Below, piece by piece: positions 1-7,848 of a stretch of 18,261 nucleotides of DNA (positions within the stretch are counted from its first letter, which is position 1; every line of letters begins with the position of its first letter). This DNA comes from an uncultured Bacillota bacterium (GTDB lineage Bacteria > Bacillota_I > Bacilli_A > RFN20 > CAG-631), in NCBI GenBank assembly GCA_905197115.1, contig CAJJXN010000025.1, positions 1 through 18,261 of the forward strand, read 5' to 3'. Made by a program: the position numbers and the translations under genes. The notes beneath the pieces were generated by a model, which searched no databases, was not told where the DNA came from, and worked only from the letters and a program-made list of their open reading frames with translations.

Positions 1-1
1 T

Positions 2-3000
2 ACAAAAGAAGTTAAAAATAATGTAGAAAACCCTTCATTCTTAATTAAACCTGGAAGTAGAATTCAATATGGTTTCTATCAAGAATGGCAATTAGTTGTA
101 CCACAAGGTGGTTTCGTTGTAATGGCTAATGGTACAGCTGTCAATGATTTTGTTACAAAAATCTTTAATTGTGAACCATTTGATTTATCAGATGAAGCAG
201 CAAGAAAAGTAGCTGCAAACGCAATTAATAGAAATGACGAATTCAAAGCAAGAGCATCAGATGATACTCGTTTAACAATTGATGAAAAATTAAATGTTAC
301 AGTTATTCCTGGTGTTAAATTAGCAGACATTACATTAGAAAACGTAGCAATCCAAAAAGTAAATGGAGAAGCTTATGTTGAAGGACAAAATATCTGTGTT
401 GGTGATAAAGTTGAAGTTATGACTACTTTAAGTAATGAAGAATTCTTAAAATATCAACAAGATGGAAAAGATGTAAGTTCATATTTAAAAACTGGTGCTC
501 CAATTTGGAGATATGATGTATATGAATTTACAGCAACAGAAAAAACAACTGTAAAAGCAGTTGCAAAAACTGAACGTGCTGCCAATGAATTTGATGTTAT
601 GACAAGTTTAGATGGTTATGGAACTTATATGTCAGTATGGTCAGAAGGCGAAGTTCTAAATGCAGGAACTACAATGGCAAATGCATGGAGAACAATAATT
701 GTAGTAGATGAAAACGGAAAAATTACTAACGTTTCTTACTCAGTTCCAGCAGAAGGATTAACAGTAGGTAAAGGATTTGTAATAGCTGCACATGATGAAA
801 CTATTACGCAATTCTTAACTTATGTGTTAGAAGAAGAAACTAAAATTATCGAAACAGAAGAAGTTAATAATAGAGCAGAAGTTTATGCAAAATTATTAGC
901 TATAAAAGATAATTATACTCTATCAGTAAATGATGGTGTATTAACAGTAACTAAAAAAGGTGATGAACCAACTCCAGTACCTGAAGTTGCAGACATTACA
1001 TTAGAAAATGCAACAATTGCAACAGTAAATGGTGAAGCATATGTAGAAGGAACAGAAATCCATGTTGGTGATGATGTGGTAGTTACAAAAACATTAACTG
1101 ATGATGAATTCTTTAAATGGACTCATGATGGAAAAGACGTTAGTTCATATGCACACAGATCAGGTGCATTAATTGGCAGATATGCAGATTATGCTTTTAA
1201 AGCAACAAAAACAACACTTGTAAAAGCAGAAGCTAAAAAAGGAAATGCTGAACAAGGTACTTATGATATTTTATTTGGCTTAGATGGACATGACCACGCA
1301 ATGGCTTATTGGGCACAAGGCACTGAATTAAAATATGGAGTAAACTTACCAACTGAATATAGATTAATTATTGAAATTGATGAAAATGGTAAAGTAGTTG
1401 AGTACTCTTATGGTCCTGGTGATAAAGAAAGCACATATACGGTTAAAAATGCTTATGCAATCGCAACTTATTATAATACTATCAATCCAATGCTTTCTAA
1501 TTTATTAGGAAAAGAAGTTGTATTAGATGATAATAATAGAAATGCCATTATGGATGAAGTTATGGCTATAAGAGAATTAAGATTAACTTTTGCAAATGGA
1601 TTATTAACAGTTAACAAAATTAATTTAATTGCTGAAAGAGATTTTGCATATGAATTAATTAATCTTCAAAGTGCTACTGATGATTCAAAAGGTTTATTCA
1701 CAGTTTGGACAGATTTTGAAGTAGCTGGAACAATTGCTCCTGTTAGCCCAAACAATTGGGGATATGCTGAAGGTCGTAGAACAAAATTAAACGCAAATGT
1801 ATGGCGTTATGCAATTGCTGTAGATAAAGATGGTTACATCATCTATGCTTCATGGCAAGGTGGTAGTGGTGGTCCTGGTGATGGATTCTACACTCGTCCT
1901 GGTATGGAAAGAACTGCTAACCCAGTTTTCAAATGTGGTGATGATTTTGCACCATGGCAAGCTGGAAAAGATAATCATACACATTATGATTTCGTTTTAC
2001 CAGAAGGTGGATTTGTAGTAACTTCTTCAAATGACAATGCTCAAATGTTAGCTTTTGTAAATCATTTAACTGGTAAAGAATTAACTGAACTTGCTGATAA
2101 CAATGCTTTATTTGAAGTTCAAATTGCCAAAGGATCATTAGATAAATGGCATTTATCTTTAACAGAAACTGGTAACATTCGTGTTCAAGATAGAAATGAT
2201 GTAGTCGATACTCCAGCTTATGTTACATCAACTTTAACAGTAGAAAATGGTACTGTTAATGGAGAAACAACAACTGTAGCTGAAACGAATTCATTTGTTA
2301 CTGTAGTAGCAAATGCAGCAGAAGAAGGCTTTGTATTTGCTGGTTGGTTCGAAAATGATGTATTAGTTTCAAGTGAAACAACATACACATTTAAATTAGC
2401 AAAAGATACTACTTTAACTGCAAAGTATGAAAGCGAAGTAACACCAACTCCAGAAGTTGCAGAAATTACATTAAAAAATGCCTCAATTGTTACTGTTAAT
2501 GGAAAAGCTTATACAGAAGGAACAAAAATTTATAAAGGCGACGAAGTAGTTGTTGCTAAAACAGAAGGTCTTTCATTCTTAAAATGGCAACAAGATGGAA
2601 AAGATGTAAGCTCATCTTTGAAAAATGGTGCTCCAATTTTAAGAGATGAAAATTATAAATTTATCGTAAATGGAGAAACATCAATTGAAGCGGTTGAAAA
2701 AGTAACTCGCGAAGCTGGACAATTTGATGTAACAGTTAATTTAGATGGTTATTCTTCTTTGATGTCAGTTTGGACCGTTGGTAATTCATTAATCAATAAC
2801 CAAACAATGGGTACTCAATTTAGAACTATTATCAAAGTTAATGATAAAGGTTTAATTACTGAAGTATTCTACAATGTACCAGAAGCTGGTATCGCTGTTG
2901 AATCAGGAATGGTTATTGCAGCATATGATAAATGTTTTGAATCTTTGGCTTCTTTCTTATTAGGAAGAACTGTTGAAATAACTTATGATGATCAAGGAGC

Positions 3001-3757
3001 TGATGCTTTTGATAGAGCTGCTTTATATGAAGAAATTAAAGCTGCACCTAATACTTTATCTTTAGTAAATGGTGTATTAGTTGCACAACCATTTCCAGAA
3101 GTTACAATCGCAGAAGCATTAAATTTGGTTGAAGGTACTAATATGATTGTTACAGGAACTGTTATTCGCATTGAACAATTATGGAATGATTCATTCAAAA
3201 ATATGTCAGTAACTATCGCAGAAGGAGATAATTTTGAAACTACTTTATATGTTTATAGATTGTCAACTCAAGTTGAAGTTAATGATGTAATCAAAGTAAC
3301 TGGAATTATGAGTTCTTATAATGGAGTAAAACAAGTGGCTCAAGGTGCTACTGCTGAAATTACTGGAAAAGGTAGTTATGTACCTCCAACATCTCTTGCA
3401 TCTCTTTCTTTTGCAGATAAAGCAAATAGAACATCATTTAGTACTACTCAACAAGTTTGGGAACAAAATGGTATTACATTTACAAATGATAAAGATGGTT
3501 CAACTACTCCTGTAGCTGATTATGCACCAGCAAGATTATACAAATCATCTAAAGTAACAGTAACATATACTGAAGCTTTTACAAAAGTAGTTTTCATAAC
3601 TGCTGATGGAAAGAATTTCACTACAGAAAGTGTTGCAGGTGCTACAATTACAGTAAATGGCTCTACTACTACCATTGAATTTACAGAAGCAGTTACAACA
3701 TTCTCATTTAGTTGTGCAAATCAAATTAGAGTAACTGAGATGTCAATTGTTGCTTAA
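2..3757 (+). CDS. Giant modular, probably secreted repeat protein (5' end outside window)
   Basis: The frame is open from base 2 with no stop before the ATG at 122, and the upstream residues belong to the same repeat family, so the gene starts before the window; 1251 residues are visible. Three copies of a beta-rich unit A lie at about residues 108-191, 330-413 and 820-901, sharing VNG-AY-EG and DGKDVSS. A second unit B follows each copy, occurs alone at about 540-735, and survives as a tail at the window start. Its hallmarks are a Trp near MSVW or TVWT, then R-x-I-I/A-V-D-x-G, then a GGFVV- or VIAA-like strand. An InlB-type repeat (GFVFAGWFEND ... TAKYE) lies near 743-812. Pro-rich linkers (EPTPVPE, VTPTPE) separate modules. 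Residues about 1032-1127 look like an OB-fold segment (VTGTVIRIEQLW, VNDVIKVTGIM), followed by a beta-rich C-terminal domain. No LPxTG motif or C-terminal membrane anchor is visible. Cysteines are few. Extracellular location and adhesive or ligand-binding function are inferred; the signal peptide and N-terminal domains cannot be seen. Confidence 0.85.
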   Translation, partial: TKEVKNNVENPSFLIKPGSRIQYGFYQEWQLVVPQGGFVVMANGTAVNDFVTKIFNCEPFDLSDEAARKVAANAINRNDEFKARASDDTRLTIDEKLNVTVIPGVKLADITLENVAIQKVNGEAYVEGQNICVGDKVEVMTTLSNEEFLKYQQDGKDVSSYLKTGAPIWRYDVYEFTATEKTTVKAVAKTERAANEFDVMTSLDGYGTYMSVWSEGEVLNAGTTMANAWRTIIVVDENGKITNVSYSVPAEGLTVGKGFVIAAHDETITQFLTYVLEEETKIIETEEVNNRAEVYAKLLAIKDNYTLSVNDGVLTVTKKGDEPTPVPEVADITLENATIATVNGEAYVEGTEIHVGDDVVVTKTLTDDEFFKWTHDGKDVSSYAHRSGALIGRYADYAFKATKTTLVKAEAKKGNAEQGTYDILFGLDGHDHAMAYWAQGTELKYGVNLPTEYRLIIEIDENGKVVEYSYGPGDKESTYTVKNAYAIATYYNTINPMLSNLLGKEVVLDDNNRNAIMDEVMAIRELRLTFANGLLTVNKINLIAERDFAYELINLQSATDDSKGLFTVWTDFEVAGTIAPVSPNNWGYAEGRRTKLNANVWRYAIAVDKDGYIIYASWQGGSGGPGDGFYTRPGMERTANPVFKCGDDFAPWQAGKDNHTHYDFVLPEGGFVVTSSNDNAQMLAFVNHLTGKELTELADNNALFEVQIAKGSLDKWHLSLTETGNIRVQDRNDVVDTPAYVTSTLTVENGTVNGETTTVAETNSFVTVVANAAEEGFVFAGWFENDVLVSSETTYTFKLAKDTTLTAKYESEVTPTPEVAEITLKNASIVTVNGKAYTEGTKIYKGDEVVVAKTEGLSFLKWQQDGKDVSSSLKNGAPILRDENYKFIVNGETSIEAVEKVTREAGQFDVTVNLDGYSSLMSVWTVGNSLINNQTMGTQFRTIIKVNDKGLITEVFYNVPEAGIAVESGMVIAAYDKCFESLASFLLGRTVEITYDDQGADAFDRAALYEEIKAAPNTLSLVNGVLVAQPFPEVTIAEALNLVEGTNMIVTGTVIRIEQLWNDSFKNMSVTIAEGDNFETTLYVYRLSTQVEVNDVIKVTGIMSSYNGVKQVAQGATAEITGKGSYVPPTSLASLSFADKANRTSFSTTQQVWEQNGITFTNDKDGSTTPVADYAPARLYKSSKVTVTYTEAFTKVVFITADGKNFTTESVAGATITVNGSTTTIEFTEAVTTFSFSCANQIRVTEMSIVA
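323..574 (+). repeat. Unit A, copy 1, of the giant protein
   Basis: First of three in-frame copies of a roughly 84-residue module beginning ADITLENVAI and ending near VKAVAKTE. It contains VNGEAYVEG, VGDKVEV and QQDGKDVSS. It is directly followed by a unit B module. Confidence 0.8.
989..1240 (+). repeat. Unit A, copy 2, of the giant protein
   Basis: Second copy, beginning ADITLENATI after a Pro-rich linker. It keeps VNGEAYVEG, VGDDVVV and HDGKDVSS, and is more diverged in its middle part (AHRSGALIGRY in place of LKTGAPIWRY). Confidence 0.8.
2459..2704 (+). repeat. Unit A, copy 3, of the giant protein
   Basis: Third copy, beginning AEITLKNASI after a Pro-rich linker that follows the InlB-like module. 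It keeps VNGKAYTEG, KGDEVVV and QQDGKDVSS. The segment LKNGAPILRDENYKF aligns with LKTGAPIWRYDVYEF of copy 1, so copies 1 and 3 look closest to each other. Confidence 0.8.
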
Positions 3758-3813
3758 TTAAAAGTTTTTCTAAATTACATTTATAAAAGCAACTTAATAA
3801 TTAGTTATTTATT

Positions 3814-3850
3814 AAAAGCAATTTTCAATTCAAACGAAAATTGCTTTTTT
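3814..3850 (+). terminator. Rho-independent terminator of the giant protein gene
   Basis: Perfect 13-bp stem (AAAAGCAATTTTC at 3814-3826 with its reverse complement at 3836-3848), 9-nt loop and T-rich 3' side, 57 bases after the stop codon. Confidence 0.85.
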
Positions 3851-3877
3851 CTTTTCATCTAAAATTAAAATAAAAAA

Positions 3878-3905
3878 TTGTTTTTTTAATTAAATATGCT
3901 ATAAT
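3878..3905 (+). promoter_or_regulatory. Extended -10 SigA-type promoter for the small membrane protein gene
   Basis: -35 TTGTTT (3878-3883), 16-nt spacer, TGC followed by a perfect TATAAT (3900-3905). The predicted start of transcription near 3912 leaves a short leader carrying the GAGAGGAG ribosome binding site at 3926-3933. Confidence 0.7.
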
Positions 3906-3941
3906 AATAAATAACTACATAAGTTGAGAGGAGTTTTTATT

Positions 3942-4400
3942 ATGCAAACAAGAAGTGGAAAAATCAGTTTGGTGGGAACAATCTCTTTTATTGCAGCAGT
4001 GCTTTATTTGTTTTTACCTATATATAGTGCAAATGTAGAAAATTTTAATTTTTCTTGTAATTTAGTTACATTATTAATTAAGGGTGGCTTTACAAATGCA
4101 TCGTTTGTATCTGTTATCCAATACTTTTTACCATTTGTTCTCTTTATTGTAACTGGATGTTTTGCAATGGGAGGAAAATTAAGACATAAATTTGTTGTTT
4201 TTGCTTTAACGATTTTAACAATTGGTTCTTTGCTATGGGTCATGCTTGATTTATCATTAGTTGAGAATTTATTAAGCAAATTTGATTTTGGAGCCGTAAC
4301 TCCAAAAGATGGCACTGGAGTAGGATTAATTGTTTCCATCTTAATTGCTTTATGGTGTGGAGTAACTGCATTTTTAGCAAAGGGTAGAAATACTTTTTAA
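3942..4400 (+). CDS. Small four-helix membrane protein, function unknown
   Basis: This is a 152-residue protein with four hydrophobic segments, at about residues 8-25, 46-71, 78-101 and 124-146, and short polar loops; it is very probably an integral membrane protein. The ATG at 3942 is chosen because GAGAGGAG sits 8 bases upstream; an in-frame TTG at 3924 would overlap that ribosome binding site. I recognise no catalytic motif. The second loop contains a basic patch (GGKLRHK), which suggests a cytoplasmic side. It stands alone as a transcription unit, with its own extended -10 promoter and a terminator just after the stop codon. It could be a lineage-specific envelope protein; nothing in the neighbours fixes its role. 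Confidence 0.75.
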   Translation: MQTRSGKISLVGTISFIAAVLYLFLPIYSANVENFNFSCNLVTLLIKGGFTNASFVSVIQYFLPFVLFIVTGCFAMGGKLRHKFVVFALTILTIGSLLWVMLDLSLVENLLSKFDFGAVTPKDGTGVGLIVSILIALWCGVTAFLAKGRNTF

Positions 4401-4403
4401 TTT

Positions 4404-4428
4404 AAAGCAAGCGAGTCTTGCTTTTTTT
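4404..4428 (+). terminator. Rho-independent terminator after the small membrane protein gene
   Basis: Stem AAAGCAAG (4404-4411) with CTTGCTTT (4417-4424), 5-nt loop, T tract to 4428. The next gene starts only 19 bases further on, leaving no room for a promoter between them. Confidence 0.8.
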
Positions 4429-4447
4429 ATGAAAAGAGGGAAATTAT

Positions 4448-5167
4448 ATGTCAAAGCTATATTATGAAAAAAAAGTTCAATTGACTTCAGAAATGTTTAA
4501 TGATCAAAATCAACTCACACAACAAGCCATTTTAAATTTATTTCAAATGGTAGCAGGAGAACATGCGACACAATTAAATATTGACTATAGACAATTAAAT
4601 AAGAGAAATTTAATGTGGGTGGTTGTACGAAATCGACATCATATTATACAACAGCCAAAAGTAAATGATATAGTGATTATTTCTACATGGCCACATAAGG
4701 CAAATCGAATTGAGTATGATCGAGAATATCGTATCAAAAGTTTAAATAATGATTGTTTGATTATTGGAGATAGTAAATGGTGCATTGTAGATAAAAGCAC
4801 TCGCAAAATTGCTTGTATAAAAGATATTCTAGTTGAGGGAGACTTTTTTGAACAAAAAAACTTTGATACTCCTTTAAAATCAATTCAAAGTAAAGATTTT
4901 TCAAATCGAAATATTGTTTTTCAATTTCAAGTTAATTCTTCTCAAATAGATGTAAATAATCATTTAAATAATACAGAATATGCTTTTATGATTGAACAAT
5001 GCTTACAATCTAAAAAAATGAGTATTCAAGATTTTGAAATCAATTATGTAAAAGAAACAAAATTAAATGAAATCTTAGAATTTAAAATCATTGAAGAAAA
5101 TCAAATAATTTATATTGAAGGATATGTAAATTTACAATTACGAGTTCGTGCAAAGGTTGGAATTTAA
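4448..5167 (+). CDS. Acyl-ACP thioesterase (FatA/FatB-like, double hotdog)
   Basis: This is a 239-residue cytosolic protein with the layout of the bacterial acyl-ACP thioesterase family: two tandem hotdog domains that hydrolyse acyl-ACP to release free fatty acids. The first domain (about 1-130) carries the family-typical MWVVVRNRHHI, the P-x-x-x-D-x-V-I-I-S-T-W-P stretch (70-82) and SKWCIVDKSTRK (109-120). The second domain (about 140-239) carries D168-V-N170-N-H172-L-N-N-T-E-Y178, matching the DxNxHxNN-x-x-Y element of the family with its Asn/His catalytic pair. AGAGGG 7 bases upstream supports the start. The stop codon abuts the ATG of the next gene, so the two are probably co-transcribed and translationally coupled. 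The promoter is not apparent because a terminator lies 19 bases upstream. Chain-length preference cannot be read from sequence alone. Confidence 0.85.
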   Translation: MSKLYYEKKVQLTSEMFNDQNQLTQQAILNLFQMVAGEHATQLNIDYRQLNKRNLMWVVVRNRHHIIQQPKVNDIVIISTWPHKANRIEYDREYRIKSLNNDCLIIGDSKWCIVDKSTRKIACIKDILVEGDFFEQKNFDTPLKSIQSKDFSNRNIVFQFQVNSSQIDVNNHLNNTEYAFMIEQCLQSKKMSIQDFEINYVKETKLNEILEFKIIEENQIIYIEGYVNLQLRVRAKVGI

Positions 5168-5719
5168 ATGGAATCAGTTTTAGAATTTGCACATACCTTA
5201 CTAAAAAATCATTTAAGTAAGATGGATAATAGCATAGATATGACAGTTGGAAATGGAAACGATACTTTATTTCTAGCTTCAATTAGTAATCATGTTTATG
5301 GTTTTGATATCCAAACACAAGCTATTGAGATAACAACCGATAAATTGAAAAATCATAATGTAGACAATGTATCTTTGTTTTTAGATTCTCATGAAAATAT
5401 CGATCATTATAATTTAGAAAATATAAAAGGGATTATTTTTAATTTGGGGTATCTACCAAAAGGAAATAAAGAGATTACAACAAAAGTTTCTTCGACCATA
5501 ATGGCTTTTTATAAGGCTTTGACGTTATTAAAAAAGGATGGAATTTGTGTGTTCGTTGTTTATCCAGGCCACTTTGAAGGTCAAAAAGAATCTCAAAAAT
5601 TAATGCAATTAGCAACTCAATTGCCTCAAAAAGAATATCAAGTATTACATTATGAATTTTTTAATCAAAAAAATAATCCACCTTATCTTATTGCGATAAA
5701 AAAATTAAAGGAGGCATAA
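5168..5719 (+). CDS. mnmM: tRNA 5-aminomethyl-2-thiouridine methyltransferase (YtqB/MnmM family)
   Basis: This is a 183-residue Rossmann-fold SAM-dependent methyltransferase of the YtqB family (PF06962-type). Bacillus and Staphylococcus members convert nm5s2U to mnm5s2U at the tRNA wobble position. Visible motifs are SAM motif I DMTVGNGNDT (24-33), FDIQ with an acidic residue for the SAM ribose (46-49), the family signature FNLGYLPKGN (91-100), VVYPGHFEGQKE (130-141) and the near-C-terminal NQKNNPP (166-172). All are characteristic of this family, and the length is typical. Its ATG follows the thioesterase stop with no gap, and a modest AAAGGTTGG lies inside the upstream gene, so translation is probably coupled. 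An older name in databases would be a putative rRNA methylase. Confidence 0.88.
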   Translation: MESVLEFAHTLLKNHLSKMDNSIDMTVGNGNDTLFLASISNHVYGFDIQTQAIEITTDKLKNHNVDNVSLFLDSHENIDHYNLENIKGIIFNLGYLPKGNKEITTKVSSTIMAFYKALTLLKKDGICVFVVYPGHFEGQKESQKLMQLATQLPQKEYQVLHYEFFNQKNNPPYLIAIKKLKEA

Positions 5720-5720
5720 G

Positions 5721-6332
5721 ATGAAAACAAAAATTGTGATTGGCACTTCCAATCTACATAAAAAGCAAGAATTTGAAGAACTATTTATCCATGAAAAAAT
5801 TGAATTTTTGACTTTAGTTGATTTAAAACTCAATTTTAAAATTATAGAAGATGGTCAAACATTTGAAGACAACGCAAAAATTAAAGCTTTAGAAACAGCT
5901 AAACATTGCGATGAAATAATTATCGCCGATGATTCTGGTTTAATTATTGACGCTTTACCCGACATTTTAAATGTGCATTCTGCACGTTTTATGGAAGGTG
6001 AGCCTTATAAAAAGAAATGCGAAGAAATATTAAAAAGAATGGAAAATATAACAAATAGAAGAGCTCGCTTTGTATGTTGTATTTGTCTTGTTTTAAAAAA
6101 TAAAAAATATTTTACTTTTAAAGGTATTTGTGAAGGTCAAATTTCTTATAAAATCATGGGAAATAATGGCTTTGGCTACGATCCAATTTTTATTCCAGAT
6201 GGTTTTAATAAAACATTTTCAGAATTAACTGAATATGAAAAAAATCAAATTTCTCATCGAGGAATAGCGACTTTAAAACTAAAAGAATTTTTAAAAGGAA
6301 GGGTAAAGAATGAAAATATTGTTAACGAATGA
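5721..6332 (+). CDS. rdgB: XTP/dITP pyrophosphatase (RdgB/HAM1 family)
   Basis: This is a 203-residue house-cleaning enzyme that hydrolyses the non-canonical purine nucleotides XTP, ITP and dITP to monophosphate and pyrophosphate, keeping them out of DNA and RNA. Family motifs appear in order: GTSNLHKKQEFEEL (8-21; the usual sequence is T-x-N-x-x-K), TFEDNAKIKALE (47-58), the metal/catalytic DDSGL (70-74), FGYDPIF (151-157) and SHRG (178-181). A near-perfect AAAGGAGG (5707-5714) lies 6 bases before the ATG. The last 23 bases overlap the start of surE in another frame, so the two genes are very likely translated from one mRNA. The C-terminal tail (GRVKNENIVNE) extends past the usual fold because of that overlap. 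Confidence 0.93.
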   Translation: MKTKIVIGTSNLHKKQEFEELFIHEKIEFLTLVDLKLNFKIIEDGQTFEDNAKIKALETAKHCDEIIIADDSGLIIDALPDILNVHSARFMEGEPYKKKCEEILKRMENITNRRARFVCCICLVLKNKKYFTFKGICEGQISYKIMGNNGFGYDPIFIPDGFNKTFSELTEYEKNQISHRGIATLKLKEFLKGRVKNENIVNE

Positions 6333-7032
6333 TGATGGATATAATGCAACAGGTATTAGATTATTAGAAGAAGTTTTAAAAGATTATGGAAATGTTTACG
6401 TCGTGGCTCCTCAATTTGCTAAAAGTGGTGCTTCAAGTAGTTTTTCTTTTCATTCTTTAGAATTAATAAAATATGATGATCAGCATTATGCTTTAAATGG
6501 AACACCAGTCGATTGCGTTATTTTTGGATTAAATGGATTAAATGAAACGTTTGACTTAGTTGTCAGTGGTTGTAATAATGGGTATAATTTATCTTTTGAT
6601 TGTATCTATTCGGGTACGATTGGTGCTTGTTTTGAGTCGTTAGTTATGAAAGTGCCTGCGATTGCTTTTTCTACTCAGTATCAAAATTTTGAACATGCTA
6701 AAGAAGAAATAAAAAAAGCATTTGATTTTATTTTGGAAAATCGTATTTATAGTTCTCAGTACATGTTAAATGTTAATTTAGCTTCTAGTGCATTTTTACC
6801 TTCAAAAGGGATTAAGTTGACCAAACAATTTATTCGTGAAGTAACCTATAAATGTCATTATCAAGAAGATGGTAAAGTGGCTTTAGATCGTGAAGAAATA
6901 TCAAGTAGAATGCAAAATGTTTTTTATGACATAGGTGCAGTTAACCAAGGATATATTTCTATTACTCCACTTCAAATGACGCGTTTTAATGATTCACTTT
7001 TTGAAAACTTAGAAAAAAAATTAACATTATAA
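6310..7032 (+). CDS. surE: 5'/3'-nucleotidase SurE
   Basis: This is a 240-residue cytosolic metal-dependent nucleoside monophosphate phosphatase. SurE family signatures are intact: LLTNDDGYNATGI (4-16), with N7, D8 and D9 at the active site; VVAPQFAKSGASSS (31-44), with S39 as the metal-ligand serine; ALNGTPVDCV (61-70); VVSGCNNGYN (84-93), with N89 as the metal-ligand asparagine; and the YSGTIGACFES segment (100-110). It starts inside rdgB, with AAAGGAAGGG just upstream of the ATG as ribosome binding site. With RdgB it forms a nucleotide-disposal pair at the end of a four-gene run. The gene ends at a bidirectional terminator. Confidence 0.93.
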   Translation: MKILLTNDDGYNATGIRLLEEVLKDYGNVYVVAPQFAKSGASSSFSFHSLELIKYDDQHYALNGTPVDCVIFGLNGLNETFDLVVSGCNNGYNLSFDCIYSGTIGACFESLVMKVPAIAFSTQYQNFEHAKEEIKKAFDFILENRIYSSQYMLNVNLASSAFLPSKGIKLTKQFIREVTYKCHYQEDGKVALDREEISSRMQNVFYDIGAVNQGYISITPLQMTRFNDSLFENLEKKLTL

Positions 7033-7057
7033 AAAGAGCTATAGAAAGCTCTTTTTT
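7031..7057. terminator. Bidirectional terminator between surE and mtnN
   Basis: AAAAAGAGCT (7031-7040) pairs with AGCTCTTTTT (7047-7056) around a 6-nt loop. The A tract on one side and T tract on the other make it usable by transcripts from surE (+) and mtnN (-). It overlaps the surE stop codon and lies 6 bases from the mtnN stop codon. Confidence 0.85.
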
Positions 7058-7062
7058 AATTA

Positions 7063-7746
7063 TTACATCAAGCTTTTAATTATTCCCAAAGTAATTTCAC
7101 AAGAAATCTTAGAGGCTTTTTCACAATTGCTTTCAAAATTTGCAATCCCTTTATGTTTAGCTGTATCCGTAATGGTACGAATACTTAAAAAAGGAATTAG
7201 ATTAACATAACAAACATGAGCAATACTTGCACTTTCCATATCTACAGATAAAGGATTGAATCTATGCATAATTTCATTTCTTTTTTCATCTTCTATAAAT
7301 TGTTCTCCAGTCACCATCGTTCCAAATATCATAGGATGTGAACAATGTGTTTGATATTTTTTTGCAGTTTCTAACAAATTTAAATCGCCAAAGAATGCAT
7401 TTTCTTTTAACCATGGATGAAATTGGGTTAAAATATCATCCGCCACATCATGATATATCATTTTTGTTGAAATAATTGTATCAAAAAGTTGAACATGACT
7501 GGCTATTCCACCTGCTGTTCCTGCGTTAATCATGCCTTCTACTTTAAAGTCATCAATTAAAATTTGTGCCGCAATTGCCGCATTTACTTTACAAACACCG
7601 CTAAATACACAGATGATCTTTAATTGTCCTACGTTTCCTTCATAAAAAGAAAGCATTGCTTTTTGATAGATTTGAAGAGTTTTTATCTGATTTAAAAAGG
7701 GAGAAAGTTCTGTATCACTTGCGCAGATGATGCCTATTTTTTTCAT
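7063..7746 (-). CDS. mtnN: 5'-methylthioadenosine/S-adenosylhomocysteine nucleosidase
   Basis: This is a 227-residue PNP/UDP-phosphorylase-fold enzyme (PF01048) that cleaves adenine from MTA and SAH, the by-products of SAM-using reactions, in the methionine/SAM salvage route. E13 in CASDTELSPF is in the position of the conserved early glutamate. SGVCKVNAAIAAQ (49-61), INAGTAGGIA (73-82) and TGEQFIEDEKRNEI (146-159) are family typical. VDMESASIAHVC (168-179) supplies E171, and RTITDTA (190-196) supplies the catalytic Asp D194. The start is backed by GAGGAGGGA about 7 bases upstream. It is a single-gene unit converging on surE and diverging from the lipoprotein gene. The neighbouring SAM-dependent MnmM produces SAH, but there is no shared transcript. 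Confidence 0.93.
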   Translation of the reverse strand: MKKIGIICASDTELSPFLNQIKTLQIYQKAMLSFYEGNVGQLKIICVFSGVCKVNAAIAAQILIDDFKVEGMINAGTAGGIASHVQLFDTIISTKMIYHDVADDILTQFHPWLKENAFFGDLNLLETAKKYQTHCSHPMIFGTMVTGEQFIEDEKRNEIMHRFNPLSVDMESASIAHVCYVNLIPFLSIRTITDTAKHKGIANFESNCEKASKISCEITLGIIKSLM

Positions 7747-7773
7747 AAAAAATCCCTCCTCGTTATAAAAGTT

Positions 7774-7802
7774 AGAATAGCATATTTTTATGCTTATTGT
7801 AA
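7774..7802 (-). promoter_or_regulatory. Promoter of mtnN
   Basis: Read on the minus strand: -35 TTACAA (7797-7802), 17-nt spacer and extended -10 TGC followed by TATTCT (7774-7779). It is back to back with the lipoprotein promoter, their -35 elements being only 17 bases apart. Confidence 0.6.
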
Positions 7803-7819
7803 GAGGAAAAGAATAATCA

Positions 7820-7848
7820 TTGCATTTTTACCTTTTTTTTGATAAAAT
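7820..7848 (+). promoter_or_regulatory. Promoter of the lipoprotein gene
   Basis: -35 TTGCAT (7820-7825), 17-nt spacer and -10 TAAAAT (7843-7848), followed by AAGAAAGG (7863-7870) as ribosome binding site. Its position argues against translation starting at the upstream in-frame ATG at 7820. Confidence 0.6.

Noticed and set aside
122..124. ATG at 122 as the true start of the giant protein
   Set aside because: The frame is open to base 2, there is no ribosome binding site before the ATG, and upstream residues (ending VVPQGGFVV) continue the B-unit pattern seen at about 1999-2021.
79..330. Open frame on the minus strand, 83 codons
   Set aside because: Antisense to a clear coding region, with no ribosome binding site and no recognisable protein; the same holds for minus-strand frames at 1929-2138, 2992-3198, 4004-4339 and 5088-5282.
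1830..2018. Plus-strand 62-codon frame inside the giant gene
   Set aside because: Out-of-frame shadow of the repeat protein with low-complexity composition.
323..2704. CRISPR or DNA-level tandem repeats
   Set aside because: The repeats are protein modules hundreds of bases long with diverged third positions, not short identical repeats with spacers.
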